From: Rhynchosporium graminicola
Lineage: Eukaryota; Ascomycota; Leotiomycetes; Helotiales; Ploettnerulaceae
Reading direction: 5' to 3'
Assembly (NCBI GenBank): GCA_900074885.1
Contig: FJUW01000060.1
Location: forward strand, 331,206-395,205
Length of the DNA: 64,000 bases
Part shown: in pieces, positions 25,329 to 36,553 of the stretch
Layout of the letters: the number at the start of each line of letters is the position of its first letter
How positions within the stretch are numbered: position 1 is the stretch's first letter
Position numbers and translations under genes: made by a program
Notes under the pieces: model-generated
What the model saw: the letters and a program-made list of their open reading frames with translations, nothing else
What the model was told of the DNA's origin: nothing
Databases searched by the model: none

Positions 25329-25810
25329 TTACCCCCCCCCTAAGAAGAGCTTAACCCTAAGCTCAGAAGGTTATAGTTTATACTAGAATTAGTTTTTATT
25401 ATAACTATTTTCGTCGATATTTACGTAATAAGCGCTAGCCGCTTTTTAGGAGTAGTAAATTCTTTATCAGGTTCTAACTAGTTATATCGCTATAATAGTA
25501 CTATATTAGTCGTAGCTTCTAAATCGGGCGGTAAGCGGTATTTACTTTATCTATTTACAGCGGGAGTTAAGTTTAAGTAAAGCGTAGGGTATATAAAGGA
25601 AGAGGTTTATTAATATTAGAGCTTTTCCTTTTTAACTACAATAACTACTCTAACTTATAAGTTTACTCTCCTTAGACTACAATATAGTTCCTAGAGTAAG
25701 TATCGTTACTAACTACTATAGTAGTCTACTGTAATCTTATATATTAATCGATCTAATTAACTTTTCTCTTATTATAAGTAAGTTCCTCGCTTTAGTATTA
25801 GAGATAGTCT

Positions 25811-26835
25811 TTAGGTAAGGTACAGGGGTTCTACGGATCTATAACGCTAACTCCTATAGTACCCTTACTAGTTCCTGCTAGTACTCTTTTAGTAGCGTAT
25901 CGTATATATTACCTGCGATATATTCGCGCCTTCCTTAAGATAAAGTATAATAATACTCCTATTCTAGAACTTCTATATTTATTTAATAAGCTTAACTCTA
26001 AGCTTTATAAGTATTATTCGGTATTAAAGAGTAATTATAAATATATAAGTTATTTGAACTTAAATATAATTATATATACTAACGCGTTATAGTTACCTAA
26101 CTACGTTAATATAGAGTATATTATTTTATCCGGTTTACTTCCTAGCGGCGAAGCTAAGGACGCGGAGCTAAATCAGGGTAGTATTATAGTTACTTATAAG
26201 GCTATTGATTAGATCTATCGTCTCGCGAAATCTGCTGCTCTTACTACTATATTAGAGATTACTACTATATAATTAGTAGAGACTTAGGCTTTAAGGCGTA
26301 CTATAGAGAAAGTATTTAAGGAGTTAGAGTTTATTAAAGTAATAAGTTAAGATCTTAAACCCTTAGATACTAGTATAATACTAACGCGATATAGGATTTA
26401 GATCTTTTAATAATAGATTCGGCGAAGTCTAAGTTAATAGTATAAATAGTATTAAAGTAGATAAAGGAGTTAAATAGTATTATACGGGAATTTATAAAGA
26501 AAGCTATATTTAAGGCTACGATATCTGATACTAAGGGAAAGAGGAATTTGCCTTCTAGTTTAGAGATAGCGTCGGATCTAGATACTCCCGGACCTTCTCT
26601 AAAGAAGAAACCTCGTAGGATTAGCTATTATACTTAATCTACTGCTAGAGCTACGTTAGTAGATTTAAGTAAGGAGTTAGATATAATAGTTCTAGTTCTA
26701 GAAGTTCTAGATTTACTAGAAGCTCCGGAGAACTTAGGAGAGAAAGCTAGTAAAGTAGAGATAGTAGAGGAAGCAGAGGTTTAGATATAGCGTTATTATA
26801 GAGTATAATCAGGGGATTATCTTTAGTAATAAATT
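25811..26835 (+). pseudogene. Antisense reading frame between chromodomain and 3' LTR of Gypsy-G
   Basis: The plus strand, opposite to gag-pol, holds about 1 kb of protein-like sequence. It opens with VQGFYGSITLTPIVPLLVPA, then AFLKIKYNN and ELLYLFNKLNSKLYKYY, NYVNIEYIILSGLLPSGEAK and QALRRTIEKVFKELEFIKV (first Q read from TAG). After a one-base frame slip near 26,420 it continues with IKELNSIIREFIKKA, a basic stretch (PGPSLKKKPRRI) and an acidic tail. Interruptions are TAG/TAA at places where CAG/CAA/TGG would fit. The minus strand here gives no comparable frame. Gypsy-A (1-226) shares the N-terminal part. No family is recognised; it may be a captured gene or an accessory retroelement protein. 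Confidence 0.5.
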
Positions 26836-26844
26836 CTTAATACT

Positions 26845-29800
26845 AGTAATTATAATAGTTTATTATCCTCTAAGTAACTATAGTTATCTATTCTGTTTTC
26901 TTAGGCCTTAATCTACTAATCTAGTTTACGCGGAGGTCTAGGTTTACTTAGGTTAGTAGTATAGAAGTCTCTAAGCTTATACGAAGCACTTATTAAGTCG
27001 GAAGCGTTATACTAAGTTAGGTCCGGGTCGTAGCTTAGCTAGCTAACTTAATACTTCAGATTACCTCTTAGGAGCTATATAGTAAGTATATCTTATAACT
27101 CTTACTCTTCTTAAGTAGTAATAACCTCCGGAGGTAGGTTTAGTAACTCTTAGCCTAGTAATAGGTTATCCGGGTCCTTAAAGAGTAATTCGGGGGCGAA
27201 TATATCGTATATAGAAAATCTAGAGGGCAAATCTAGCTTATAGGAGTATCCGATCTTAGCTAGGACCTAGTATAGTCCTACCTAGAAGCTAGATAGTTTC
27301 TTACTTAGCTAGTAATTCTTAAGGTTCCTTATAGAGAGAAATACCTTATCTCTAACTTCCTAGTCGATACTACGCTATTTCGGGTTAATTATAGCGCTTA
27401 TCCTCTGCTATATAGCTAGTATATTAGCTTTTGCAACCTCGATAGCAAATTTAGTATATTTAGCTAAGGATTTAGTATTAGTATAATTAAGCTTCTCTTA
27501 TAGTATCGATATAGTAAGTTACTTCTAATCCTAGCTATTCCGTAGCAGAATATCGTATTTAAGAGTATATAGCGCTATACTAATAGAATCGTAAGGTAAA
27601 GTTACTTAGGCGCGGTCTATTATTAGTAGTAGTTCGCCCTAGTTACTCTAGTAATAATTAATAAAAGGTCTAAGGCGTTAGTTGATATACTAATTCATAA
27701 TCTCTATTTATCTATTAGTTTATTAGTAGAAAGCAGTAGAGTACTTAACCTTAACTCTAATTATATAGTAAAACTCTTACTAGAAGGATAAGATAAACTA
27801 AGCTCCTTAGTCGGATATAATTAACTCAGGAGTATATCCGAAACGATATATCTATTAGATAAATAATATTACTATCCCGCGGGTATCGATATTATAATAG
27901 TATAGTATCGATACGGAGTCTTTCCCTAGGCGGTCGATAAATACTAGTATCCTATTAAACCCTTAGTTATCGGGCGGGAAGTCCTTAAAATCTATAGCTA
28001 AGTACTATATAAGGTAGCTAAGTACTAGTAATAAGTAGAGGAATCCTTACTATTTCGTCTGTTTTAGATAAGAGTATTAGTAGGAGCGGTAATTACGAGT
28101 ATACTATTTTACGTCTAATACTAGTCCTTTCTAGTAGTAATAGGTAGAAATCATTTCGGCGGTCTTACGAGTATTTAGATAGATAGAGGAAACTTGATTA
28201 TAGACTTCGCTAATTAAACAGGTATATAGCGGAGTATAGCGTTATACGTATAGATAACTATTATAAAGTAGTAAACTATTATTAATAATATAGCTATCTC
28301 TTAATATATTCTGTTTATTAGAGAATAACTCTTAGTTGAATTAGTATAGCTTCTCGATCAAATCAAAAGAGTTATATACGAGTTCCGATAGTATATTAAT
28401 CCTTAGCGATATTAGGCATATATAACTGATTTAATCGATATAATATTCAGCTAGTTCCGCGTTAATCCTAGGATCTAAGCGGTCTAGAGGTAATAAAACC
28501 TGAGATCTACTATCCTATTTCTATTATTCTTATATCCTTAGATCTTATTCTCTATAGCTAAGGATATTAGCTTTAGCGTTATCTTTACTAGGCGTATATA
28601 TAATTTGAAAGTTAAATTCAGAAAGGAATTCTATCTATCTAGCTTACTTACTAGTTAGGACCTTAGTAGTTATAAAGTATTCTAAGGATTAATAGTCTAT
28701 ATATACGCTAGTATAGTATCGTAGAGATATAAGTTCCGGTCTCTATTTCCGGAAAGACTTAATAATAGCATATAATTCCTTATCGTAGATCTCCTAGTTT
28801 AGTTCGTATCTATTAAGAATATAGGAGTAGAATCTAATTAGATACTATTAGTTATCTTCGTGCAATTAGAAAATAACTCTAGCTATTATACTATTAGAAG
28901 TATTAGTTTCTAGTTTAGTTTATAATTCAAGGTCGAAATAGTATAGTTTCTGCACTAATAATAGCTATTAACGTAAATCGTCGAAGGACTTCTTATAATT
29001 ATCAGTAAAATTCTATAGTACTATAGGCCTAGTAAGTATTAAGAGAGGTTTAGTAATAAGGCTAAAGTTCCGAATAAATTAATAATAGAAACTATAGAAT
29101 CCTAGGAAAGATTTCATAGCTATTACTATTTCAGGGTACTTCTAGTCTACTAATAGTACTACCTTCTCAGGATCTGGCTCGATTCTATTAGTAATAATAA
29201 TATATCCGAGGTATTTAGTCCGAGTAATATAGAACTCGCTTTTCTTAATATCTACCTAGAGTCCGGTATCTATTAAGCGTTATAATACTAATTTGATATA
29301 TTCCTTATATTCCTAGAGTATTTCCGAGTATATAAGGATATTATCTAAGTAAGTTATATAGAAATCGTCTAAGTAGTCTAGTAGTATATTATTCATATAT
29401 CGTTAGTATATACTAGGTCTTTTATAGAGCTTAAAAAGTAATATTTTATATTTATAAGATCTGAAGCGAGTTCGGAAGATAGTATACTCCTCTAATTCGG
29501 AGTCTATAGATATAGTTAAATATTACCCGGATATCTAGTTTAGTAAAAATCACTACTTTAGATATATGAGTTAAGAGCTTATCGATCCTAAGTATTAGGT
29601 AGGAATCCTTTCGAGTGATCGTATTAAGCTTACGATAGTCGATATAGAAGCGTAATCCTCTATCGGCCTTCTTAACGAATAATACAGGTAATATAAAGGG
29701 ACTTTAGCTAGATTCGATAAATCCCTTATCTAGGTTCTTTATAAGGTACTCCTTAGTTACTCGTAATTCGTCTATAGATTACTAATATAAGAGCGAATAT

Positions 29801-32558
29801 ATATTAAGTAATAGTTCTTCTAGGATAATTTTATAATTATATAAGTAATAAAGCAGAAGAATATTAGAATCCCGCTTAGAAAAAGCTTCTTTAAGAGTAT
29901 AGTACTATTCCGGTAGCTTTTTAGCTATAAGTTATTTAGTATCGGGATCCTTAGGGGAGTCGCTATTTAGATAGTCTTATAAGAGGTAGTCTATCTTATA
30001 GATACTAGTAAAGAATAATTCGGAGCTCTTACGTTTTATATTAAAGTGAAAAGCTATAGTACTAATTTAGTAAATCAGAACTAGTTTCTAGAACCTTAGA
30101 GGTTAAGAGAAGTACTTATAGTAGGGTTTTAGCGCAAGTACCTTTCTCGATAAATTCGGAGCGGAATAGGATTCGGATTCCTTAGTGATAAGCGGAAATA
30201 AGTTAAATAGTAAGAATAATATATTAATATACTATATCGCTACCGTTTGATATAATTAGTATTAGTCTAGCTAGTTTATAGCTAAGTCCCGCGCGTCGGT
30301 ATCGATTTAGTAAGATCGATAGATACTAGGTTTATAAGGTAATAGAGTTATAACTATCTTCTTATCGTATCAGAAGGTAGCTAGATATCGTTCTAGCTAT
30401 AGTAGCTTATAGTAGAGCGTATCTAGCTTAACTTGGAATTATTATATCTATTTAATACTAATAATTATATCTTACTATCCTAAATCGAGAAGAATAAAAG
30501 AGTAATTATAAATACGCTTACTATTAATAGAAAGATATAAACATATGAAATAAGTAACGTGAGTTCTGACGGACTATTAGAACTTATATATTAGAATAGA
30601 ATAGGGCAGTAGCTCGATTTTGATACTAAGGGCCCCTGATAGTCGTCTAGTAAGAGTACGATTAATAAATAGATAACTATTCGCTCCGGTATTAATTAAG
30701 CTATTTATAGAGACTCCTAGCTTATTTATACTAACTATAGTCGAGTATATGAATTACTTACCTCTTATTAGGGAGTTAAGGTTAAGATTAGAGAGATTAT
30801 ACTTACGTAGACCTAAGAAGGAATTTTTACTTAAGCCTTATTGTTTCTCTTTAGTATTAGTCTAAGTTCGGAGGGTACGTCCTTTACTACTTCCTCGGTT
30901 ACTCTCTCCTCTTCCGGAAATTCGTTGATTAATTAAACCTTAGGTAAGTTAGGGTAGTCTAGCTTAATATAACCGAGCTATCTATAGCTATAATACCTAA
31001 TAGGTTCTCCGGTCGAGGTAGCAGGGCGTTTTAGCGCGGAGGGAGTACTAGCTTATACCGGGGTAGAGGTATATATATATAGTATAAGAGTAGTTTATCG
31101 AGGGGCTAAGCTTAAGGACCGGTAAGGAGTAGAACTAGTAGTAGTAATAGTAGGCTTATAGTACTATACCGGGGCAGTAGCTTTCTCGGGATAAGTATAT
31201 TCTGAGTTATAATAACGCTTAGTATTAAAAGAAAGTAAGGATCTAACTATAGAAGCGTAATCCTTATTCTATATTAGTTTAATAATAAGAGTTAAAGCAC
31301 GTAAGGATAGTATAATCTTATCTTATATATAGAAGAACTACTCCTTCTTTTCAACTTTACTTTAGATAATAGCGCTTTGAAATCGACTACGAAACTCGGT
31401 AAAGGTCTCGCAGGTATAGCTAAGTTATTATATCTCTAGGTAGTAGAAAGCGTTATAGTAATTATCTTTCTCTAAACTAATAAGAAAGTTCTCCTCTAAT
31501 AAGGAGATTATTTTATTACTAGTCTTAAACTTATTAGCTAAGTACTAAGGCGTAAGATACTCCTTAGCTAATCTAGTAACTAGTCCCTATACGAGAACGC
31601 GCTAAGAGAAGTCCGTAGGGTAATAGTTAGCGTTTATAGCTAGCTAGTCTCGTATCGATACTCTCTATTAGAGGAAAGTAAAGTCTGATCTATTATCTAG
31701 GGGCAGGATCTTCTTAGTAAGATAGGACTTCCTAAGGCGTAACTCTACTAATTCGGCGCTAGGAGAGGGAGATAATTTATTAGGAATAATATCTTCTTTC
31801 TTAGTATTATATATCGGAATAGAGTTTATTAGCTTATTAAACTCTAGAATACGCGGAGATTACGATATTAGTTCTAGTAGGAGAGTCGAAGATAAGCGAG
31901 GGACCCCTATAAGGAACTTATCTTATATAGAGATTAGTCTATCTATAGTATTTTCTAGAGAGTTATTCTTTTCTTTCTAGTCTACTAATTATTATAAGAG
32001 GGAATAGATCAGGTTCGAGTTACCTATAGTAGTAGGAGTACTTAGAGATTATACTCCTAGGGAATTTCGCTTTTATTTTCCTTTCTCTCTTAGTTAGTAC
32101 TTCCTTAATAAGGTATTAACGTTCTCTAGTATAAGAGATATTTAGAGTAAGGAAAAGTATAATAGATTAAGTTCGGAGGTAAAGCGAGAGGGATCGTATT
32201 AAGGTCCCCTAGAACTAGAGGGGTCTCTAGTTAGTTAATTAGAAGCTATTATAGTAGCTTAAAAAGGGTATATTAGGGATATTTCAGTAGTAATATATAG
32301 AAGTTAAAGTTCCGGGGTATTTATTATACTTTCTTCAAAATCTATCTATAATTCCTTTATACTAAGGGAGTTATTAAAAGAGCGTTAGCGAAGACCTCCT
32401 CTATTATACTATTTACGATAAGCTGAATTAAACTCTGATTCATAGCTATCTGAGAGATCTCTAGTATCTCGGCTATATATAAGTAGTTATCGAATAACTA
32501 ACTTAGTAGTAAGATATTATATTAGGCTATCTCCGGCTATCTTGATCTTTTTATTTAA
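26845..32558 (-). pseudogene. Gypsy-G gag-pol with chromodomain
   Basis: Landmarks on the minus strand: gag (about 31,300-31,450), RT active-site block YLDNILIYSE (about 29,330) followed by KKSEFYITRTKYLGYI, RNase H YDKELYAIIKSFRKQRPEL (about 28,740), integrase core with FIDRLGKDSVSI and GYTPELIISD (about 27,950-27,830), and a C-terminal chromodomain-like block (LKYQVS*LSYNPDPTQYN, then YKLRDFY, about 26,980-27,110). The RT motif reads YLDN rather than YLDD, a single G-to-A change. Many in-frame stops show that it is inactive. The chromodomain suggests a family that targets heterochromatin. Confidence 0.82.
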
Positions 32559-32826
32559 TATAATAATATAAGACTCGAGGCGGTATATAAGTAAGAATAA
32601 ACAAGTAGAGAGGCTAAGAGTAGTCTTATATAGTCTATTACGAAGGAAACAAAAAGATAAGGAAGAAAGAAGAAGAGAGATAGAGTATAAGGCACCTTAT
32701 ATATATATACCGGTACTAGTCCGATACTATACCGAGTCGGACACTAGTTCTGCCGGGATACCTATGAACTTAGGCCCTAGTATCTATCCTTCTTCTCATA
32801 TGACCTTCAGGTGAGCTGTCGTTATA
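32559..32826 (-). repeat. 5' LTR of Gypsy-G
   Basis: 268 bp, matching 25,061-25,328 with the same start and end. It is followed by TAAAG. Confidence 0.9.
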
Positions 32827-33531
32827 TAAAGTTAATCTTATTAGTATCTATCGTATAGAATATACCCTTTCCCTTGATCTTAACTTTAGCTTATAGAAAC
32901 TATTCGTTATAGTTCTTATAGCTTAAGATTAGTAGCTTATTATCTTTCTTTATTTTTATCTTATAGTTATCGCGTAATACTTAATACGTTCGACTGGATT
33001 TTCTATAAGTTAACTATAGTTAACTTAGTATATATATATAGTTAGTAGATATTTATCGTTTACTAGCTATTAGTTTATATAGAGGCTATATTCGGTTTAA
33101 GAGTTACGAGTAGCTTACTTACTTACTACTCGACTTTATAATTATAAAGTTTCCTCTGAAGTCTACGAGTTATATAGTTATTTTTACGAGAAACAGTCTT
33201 TCTTATTATCCTCGGATTATTATTACAGATCTCCCTTTGAAGTCTACAGGTCGTATAGTTAGTATTAAAGGCCTTCTTACTTATAGCTCTCTAGTTATTA
33301 TTAGCGCTCTTACGTAGCCCTTTAGTCTTCTTACTTTAATTAGAATACCCTTATCTTATATATCAGGGATTTTTAATCGATCGCCTTGCTTTCGTCGATT
33401 ATTAGCGCTCTTACTTAGCCCTTTAGTCTTCTTATATTAACTAGAATACTCTTATCTTACTTATTAGGGCTTAGATCGATCGCCTTACTTTTATCGATTC
33501 GAAGTTATATCCTGCCGGGGCTTATAACTTA
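32827..33531 (-). pseudogene. Copia-D 5' leader and gag start
   Basis: This matches Copia-B 42,739-43,008 (blocks CCTCTGAAGTCT, TTATTATCCTCG, GCTCTCTAGTTATTATTAG). A local duplication of the segment with TCTTACGTAGCCCTTTAGTC is present. It decodes only to broken gag. Confidence 0.65.
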
Positions 33532-33767
33532 TTAAAAGGAATATCCCTTTTCTCGTATACCTATAGGGACGGGGGTAATATTCATAGAGGAATTAGACGC
33601 TAGTAAGTTAGATTATTATCTTTATTAAGTAATTTAACTTCTTATATTATAACTAGTATTTGATTCTAATATATCCCGGATATTATTTGATATCCGGACC
33701 TATGCACTAGCTCTAGTCCCGATTAGGTTGCCACGTGATACTGCACTGAACACTAACTATTCTAATA
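33532..33767 (-). repeat. 5' LTR of Copia-D
   Basis: 236 bp, TTAAAAGGAATATCCC to TATTCTAATA, followed by GTATA. Confidence 0.85.
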
Positions 33768-35338
33768 GTATATATAATAAATCCTAAGTATTTAATTATC
33801 TTTTTAGCGAACTCGCTTTTCCCGATATCGAGGAATAGGCCTCTATCCTAAAGCTTCTAAAGTAGAATTCGTACCTTTAATATATAATTATCTCTTAATC
33901 TATTAGAAAATACGATAACGTTATCTATATACGCGGATATATATTTACCGAGTTCCTTCTATAGTAAACTATTAATATACCGCTAGAAAGTAGCTAGTAC
34001 CTCTGATAAACCGAACGGATATATAAGCTACTTAAATAGACCGAAGCGAGTACGGAATACTATCTTATATTCGTAGCCTTTAGCTATTCGAATCTTATAG
34101 AAAGCTAAAATAATATTTACTTTAGTTAACTACTTAGAGCTCATAAGAGAACAAAGGGTCTCTAGTATAAGTAGTAAGAGGTACTAATCTAGTGTTATAA
34201 TCGCGTTTAACGCTCGGTAATTATAATAGAAACGTAAGCCTCCCTCGGGTTTCCTTATAAAAAGGATAGATACTAAAGCTTCTAATATACTTTCTCGAAT
34301 ATATCCTTTTTCTAATAAGTCGTTTAGCGATTTCCTTAGTACTAGGAGTTCGTCCTTCGATATACTATATAGCGGCCCCTATAGTAGTATCAGCTAGGAT
34401 CCGTCGGGTTACTTGCGGATCCCGATCTAGTAGTTAATTCCTAGGCGATAAGGTACTAGCTTATTCGCTTCCTGTTAAGAAAATAGTAGAGCTATATCCT
34501 TAAGCTCTAATAGAAGAAGCTTTTCAAGTTCCTTTATTATTAACTCTACTTTCTTTAATATTACTTTTTTAATATTATCTAGCGATACTATAGCTACTAT
34601 TATTAATATGCTAGAGTCCGGTATATATAAGGGCCACGAGTCTTCGCGACTCCTAAAGTTACGCCCCTCTGATATTTATCGTCGTGCTACGCTATAGTAG
34701 AACTAATACTTCTCTAACGTAATCCGTACCTTATTATTCGCCTTCTAAGGATTTCCTAGTATAATCGGGAAGGATAAGTTAGTGATAATATAAGTATAGA
34801 CTAATTACTTATATCTTATAATATCTATTTAGAAAGATATAACCCTTTTTATTTTTATACTTCTTAGTGATTTAGATACGCCTTTTACTTTATAAGTCTT
34901 ATTACTAATATAGCGGAGACTAAGACTATTCGCTAGGTCTTTATTAATTATAGCATAATACTAGTAGCTTTCGTCGATAAGAGTAAATATTCCGAAGGTA
35001 TTTTGAAGGACTATATCTATATATACGAGGTTTCTATTTATAACTTTCTTAAATTCACTCTATTCTTCTACTAATACTCCTTTCTCTCTTATCTCCTGAT
35101 TTCGAGCGAGAGCTAGTCTTTTCCCGACCCTCTTTTATTAGAATCCCTATAGTTATTATCGTCCTCTAGTAGTAGGCCTGACTCGACCGAGCTAATAGTC
35201 GTAGGCTTTACTACTACGCTATAAGTATAGTCGCGGATACGATATCCGGCTACTTTATATTAGTAATAGAATCCTTTCTTATAGCGACGTTCTCTTTCCG
35301 CTTCGTCGACTTATTTAGCTTTCTACTTACCTCCTATA
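33768..35338 (-). pseudogene. Gypsy-C protease/RT segment
   Basis: Minus-strand RT with few interruptions: IRKPEGGLRFYYNYRALNAI (about 34,190-34,250), FRTRFGLFK, YPFGLSEVLATFQRYI and the active-site block YISAYIDNVIVFS (about 33,900-33,940), then GLFLDIGKSEFAKK. The motif YIDN carries a G-to-A change of YIDD. The reading continues at 17,524 after Copia-D. Toward 35,338, where Copia-E is inserted, the sequence should cover protease. Confidence 0.82.
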
Positions 35339-35807
35339 TGTTAGATTTGTAACCAGTACCTTAGTCAGTTTTGCCTGCATCGGCATACACACCCTGTACC
35401 TTGTTAGTATATGGTCTTAGTACCTAGTTCAGTACCTTGCCCATGTACCTTGTTATACCTAGCACCTACACCCTGTACCTTATTAATAGCCTATACCCTG
35501 CATACTCTATTAGAGTTACTATAAAGGTTCTCGGTAGAGTTCTACTACTCTCTAGTACGTATATCGTACTTCTAGAGGTTTCTACTGACGTACTACTAAC
35601 GTAGTATAATTCTACGGTATACGTGTCTTCTTCTATAGAGTTCTGTATTACGTAGTATAGAATATTCTAGAGAGCTCATATAGCTATATAAGTAGCTAGA
35701 ATCTCTCCTGTAGTTAGCTCTCTTCAAGTAAGTAAAGCAAGTCAAATTGATTACTTATTATTCTGTTATTCTGACCTTTTAGCCGATTTCCACCCTTAAT
35801 TTCCATA
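35339..35807 (+). repeat. 5' LTR of Copia-E
   Basis: 469 bp, TGTTAGATTTG to TTTCCATA. The inner part repeats a TACCTTGTTA/GTACCTTG-type word several times (35,360-35,490). Confidence 0.92.
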
Positions 35808-36553
35808 TAGTAGTAATACACTTAGTGAAATCAGCCTATCAGACGCTTCCTCCTTCGATCGACCTCGCTTAAACTCGCTTCCGTTACTCCTTACCGATAA
35901 AGGAGCTTCCTGATCAGGCGTTACTTAATCGTTTTCAACGACTATTTCGCCTAGAGCTAGTAAACTAGCCCCTTTGAGCCCTACTAACATAGCTATAGCG
36001 AATCAGACTCGTGGCCCTTAACCCTAAGACGAAGTTATAGGGAAATCATAACTTATAACCTCTCGAAGCCTTTAGAAGTAGAGACGACCTAGTGACCCTA
36101 GGTACGAAGGCTAAGATCTTATTCCGGGGTACCAATAGCTACTACCGACTTAGTTTAGAAGCTAGGCCTCGTTAAGCAGTAGTATATAGCTTCTAATCGC
36201 TATTTAGCTTAGCATATATCACAGGTCAGCTAATATAGGCTACTATTAAGTATAAGAAGCTATCCTCGGAGAGGGTTACTTAATAGTAGTACTTAAGGCG
36301 CTGTAAGGTAAAACTGGGCCTAGTAGTAAGGTTAATTCAATAGTAAATACGATAGACGTAGTTACTATATATTACTATTAATTTTAACTAAGCGAAAAAC
36401 TCGGTAAGATAGTACGATCGGCGTAGCTACTGTCTTTTTCAAGGGCAAGATAAGGTTAGTGTCTTTTTAAGCTACTTAGTAGCTTATACGAGTAAAACTC
36501 GTACTTTTAAGACCTCTTAGTACTTAGTACTATTGAACTGCTTATAAGGAATC

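Larger units (their letters stand above)
25061..32826 (-). mobile_element. Gypsy-G: complete chromovirus inside Copia-D
   Basis: 7,766 bp with 268-bp LTRs (25,061-25,328 and 32,559-32,826) and a perfect target duplication TAAAG (25,056-25,060 and 32,827-32,831). On the minus strand: 5' LTR, gag (about 32,450-30,950), protease, RT, RNase H, integrase, chromodomain (about 27,150-26,950), a 1.5-kb 3' region with an antisense frame, the polypurine tract (poly-G) and the 3' LTR. It is the only complete copy of the Gypsy-A/B/G family in the window and the deepest insertion (level 5). Confidence 0.9.
17525..33767 (-). mobile_element. Copia-D: Ty1/copia element inside Gypsy-C
   Basis: LTRs of 236 bp at 17,525-17,760 and 33,532-33,767, with flanks ATATA and GTATA (one RIP-type change). 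Gypsy-C RT reads through from 33,768 to 17,524 when Copia-D is removed. Its own sequence is 17,761-21,777, 24,231-25,060 and 32,827-33,531, about 6.0 kb with LTRs, interrupted by a Fot1/pogo transposon and by Gypsy-G. LTR ends and coding parts are close to Copia-B, so it is a sister subfamily whose LTR middle differs (it has a GGATATTATTTAATATCC palindrome). Confidence 0.85.
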
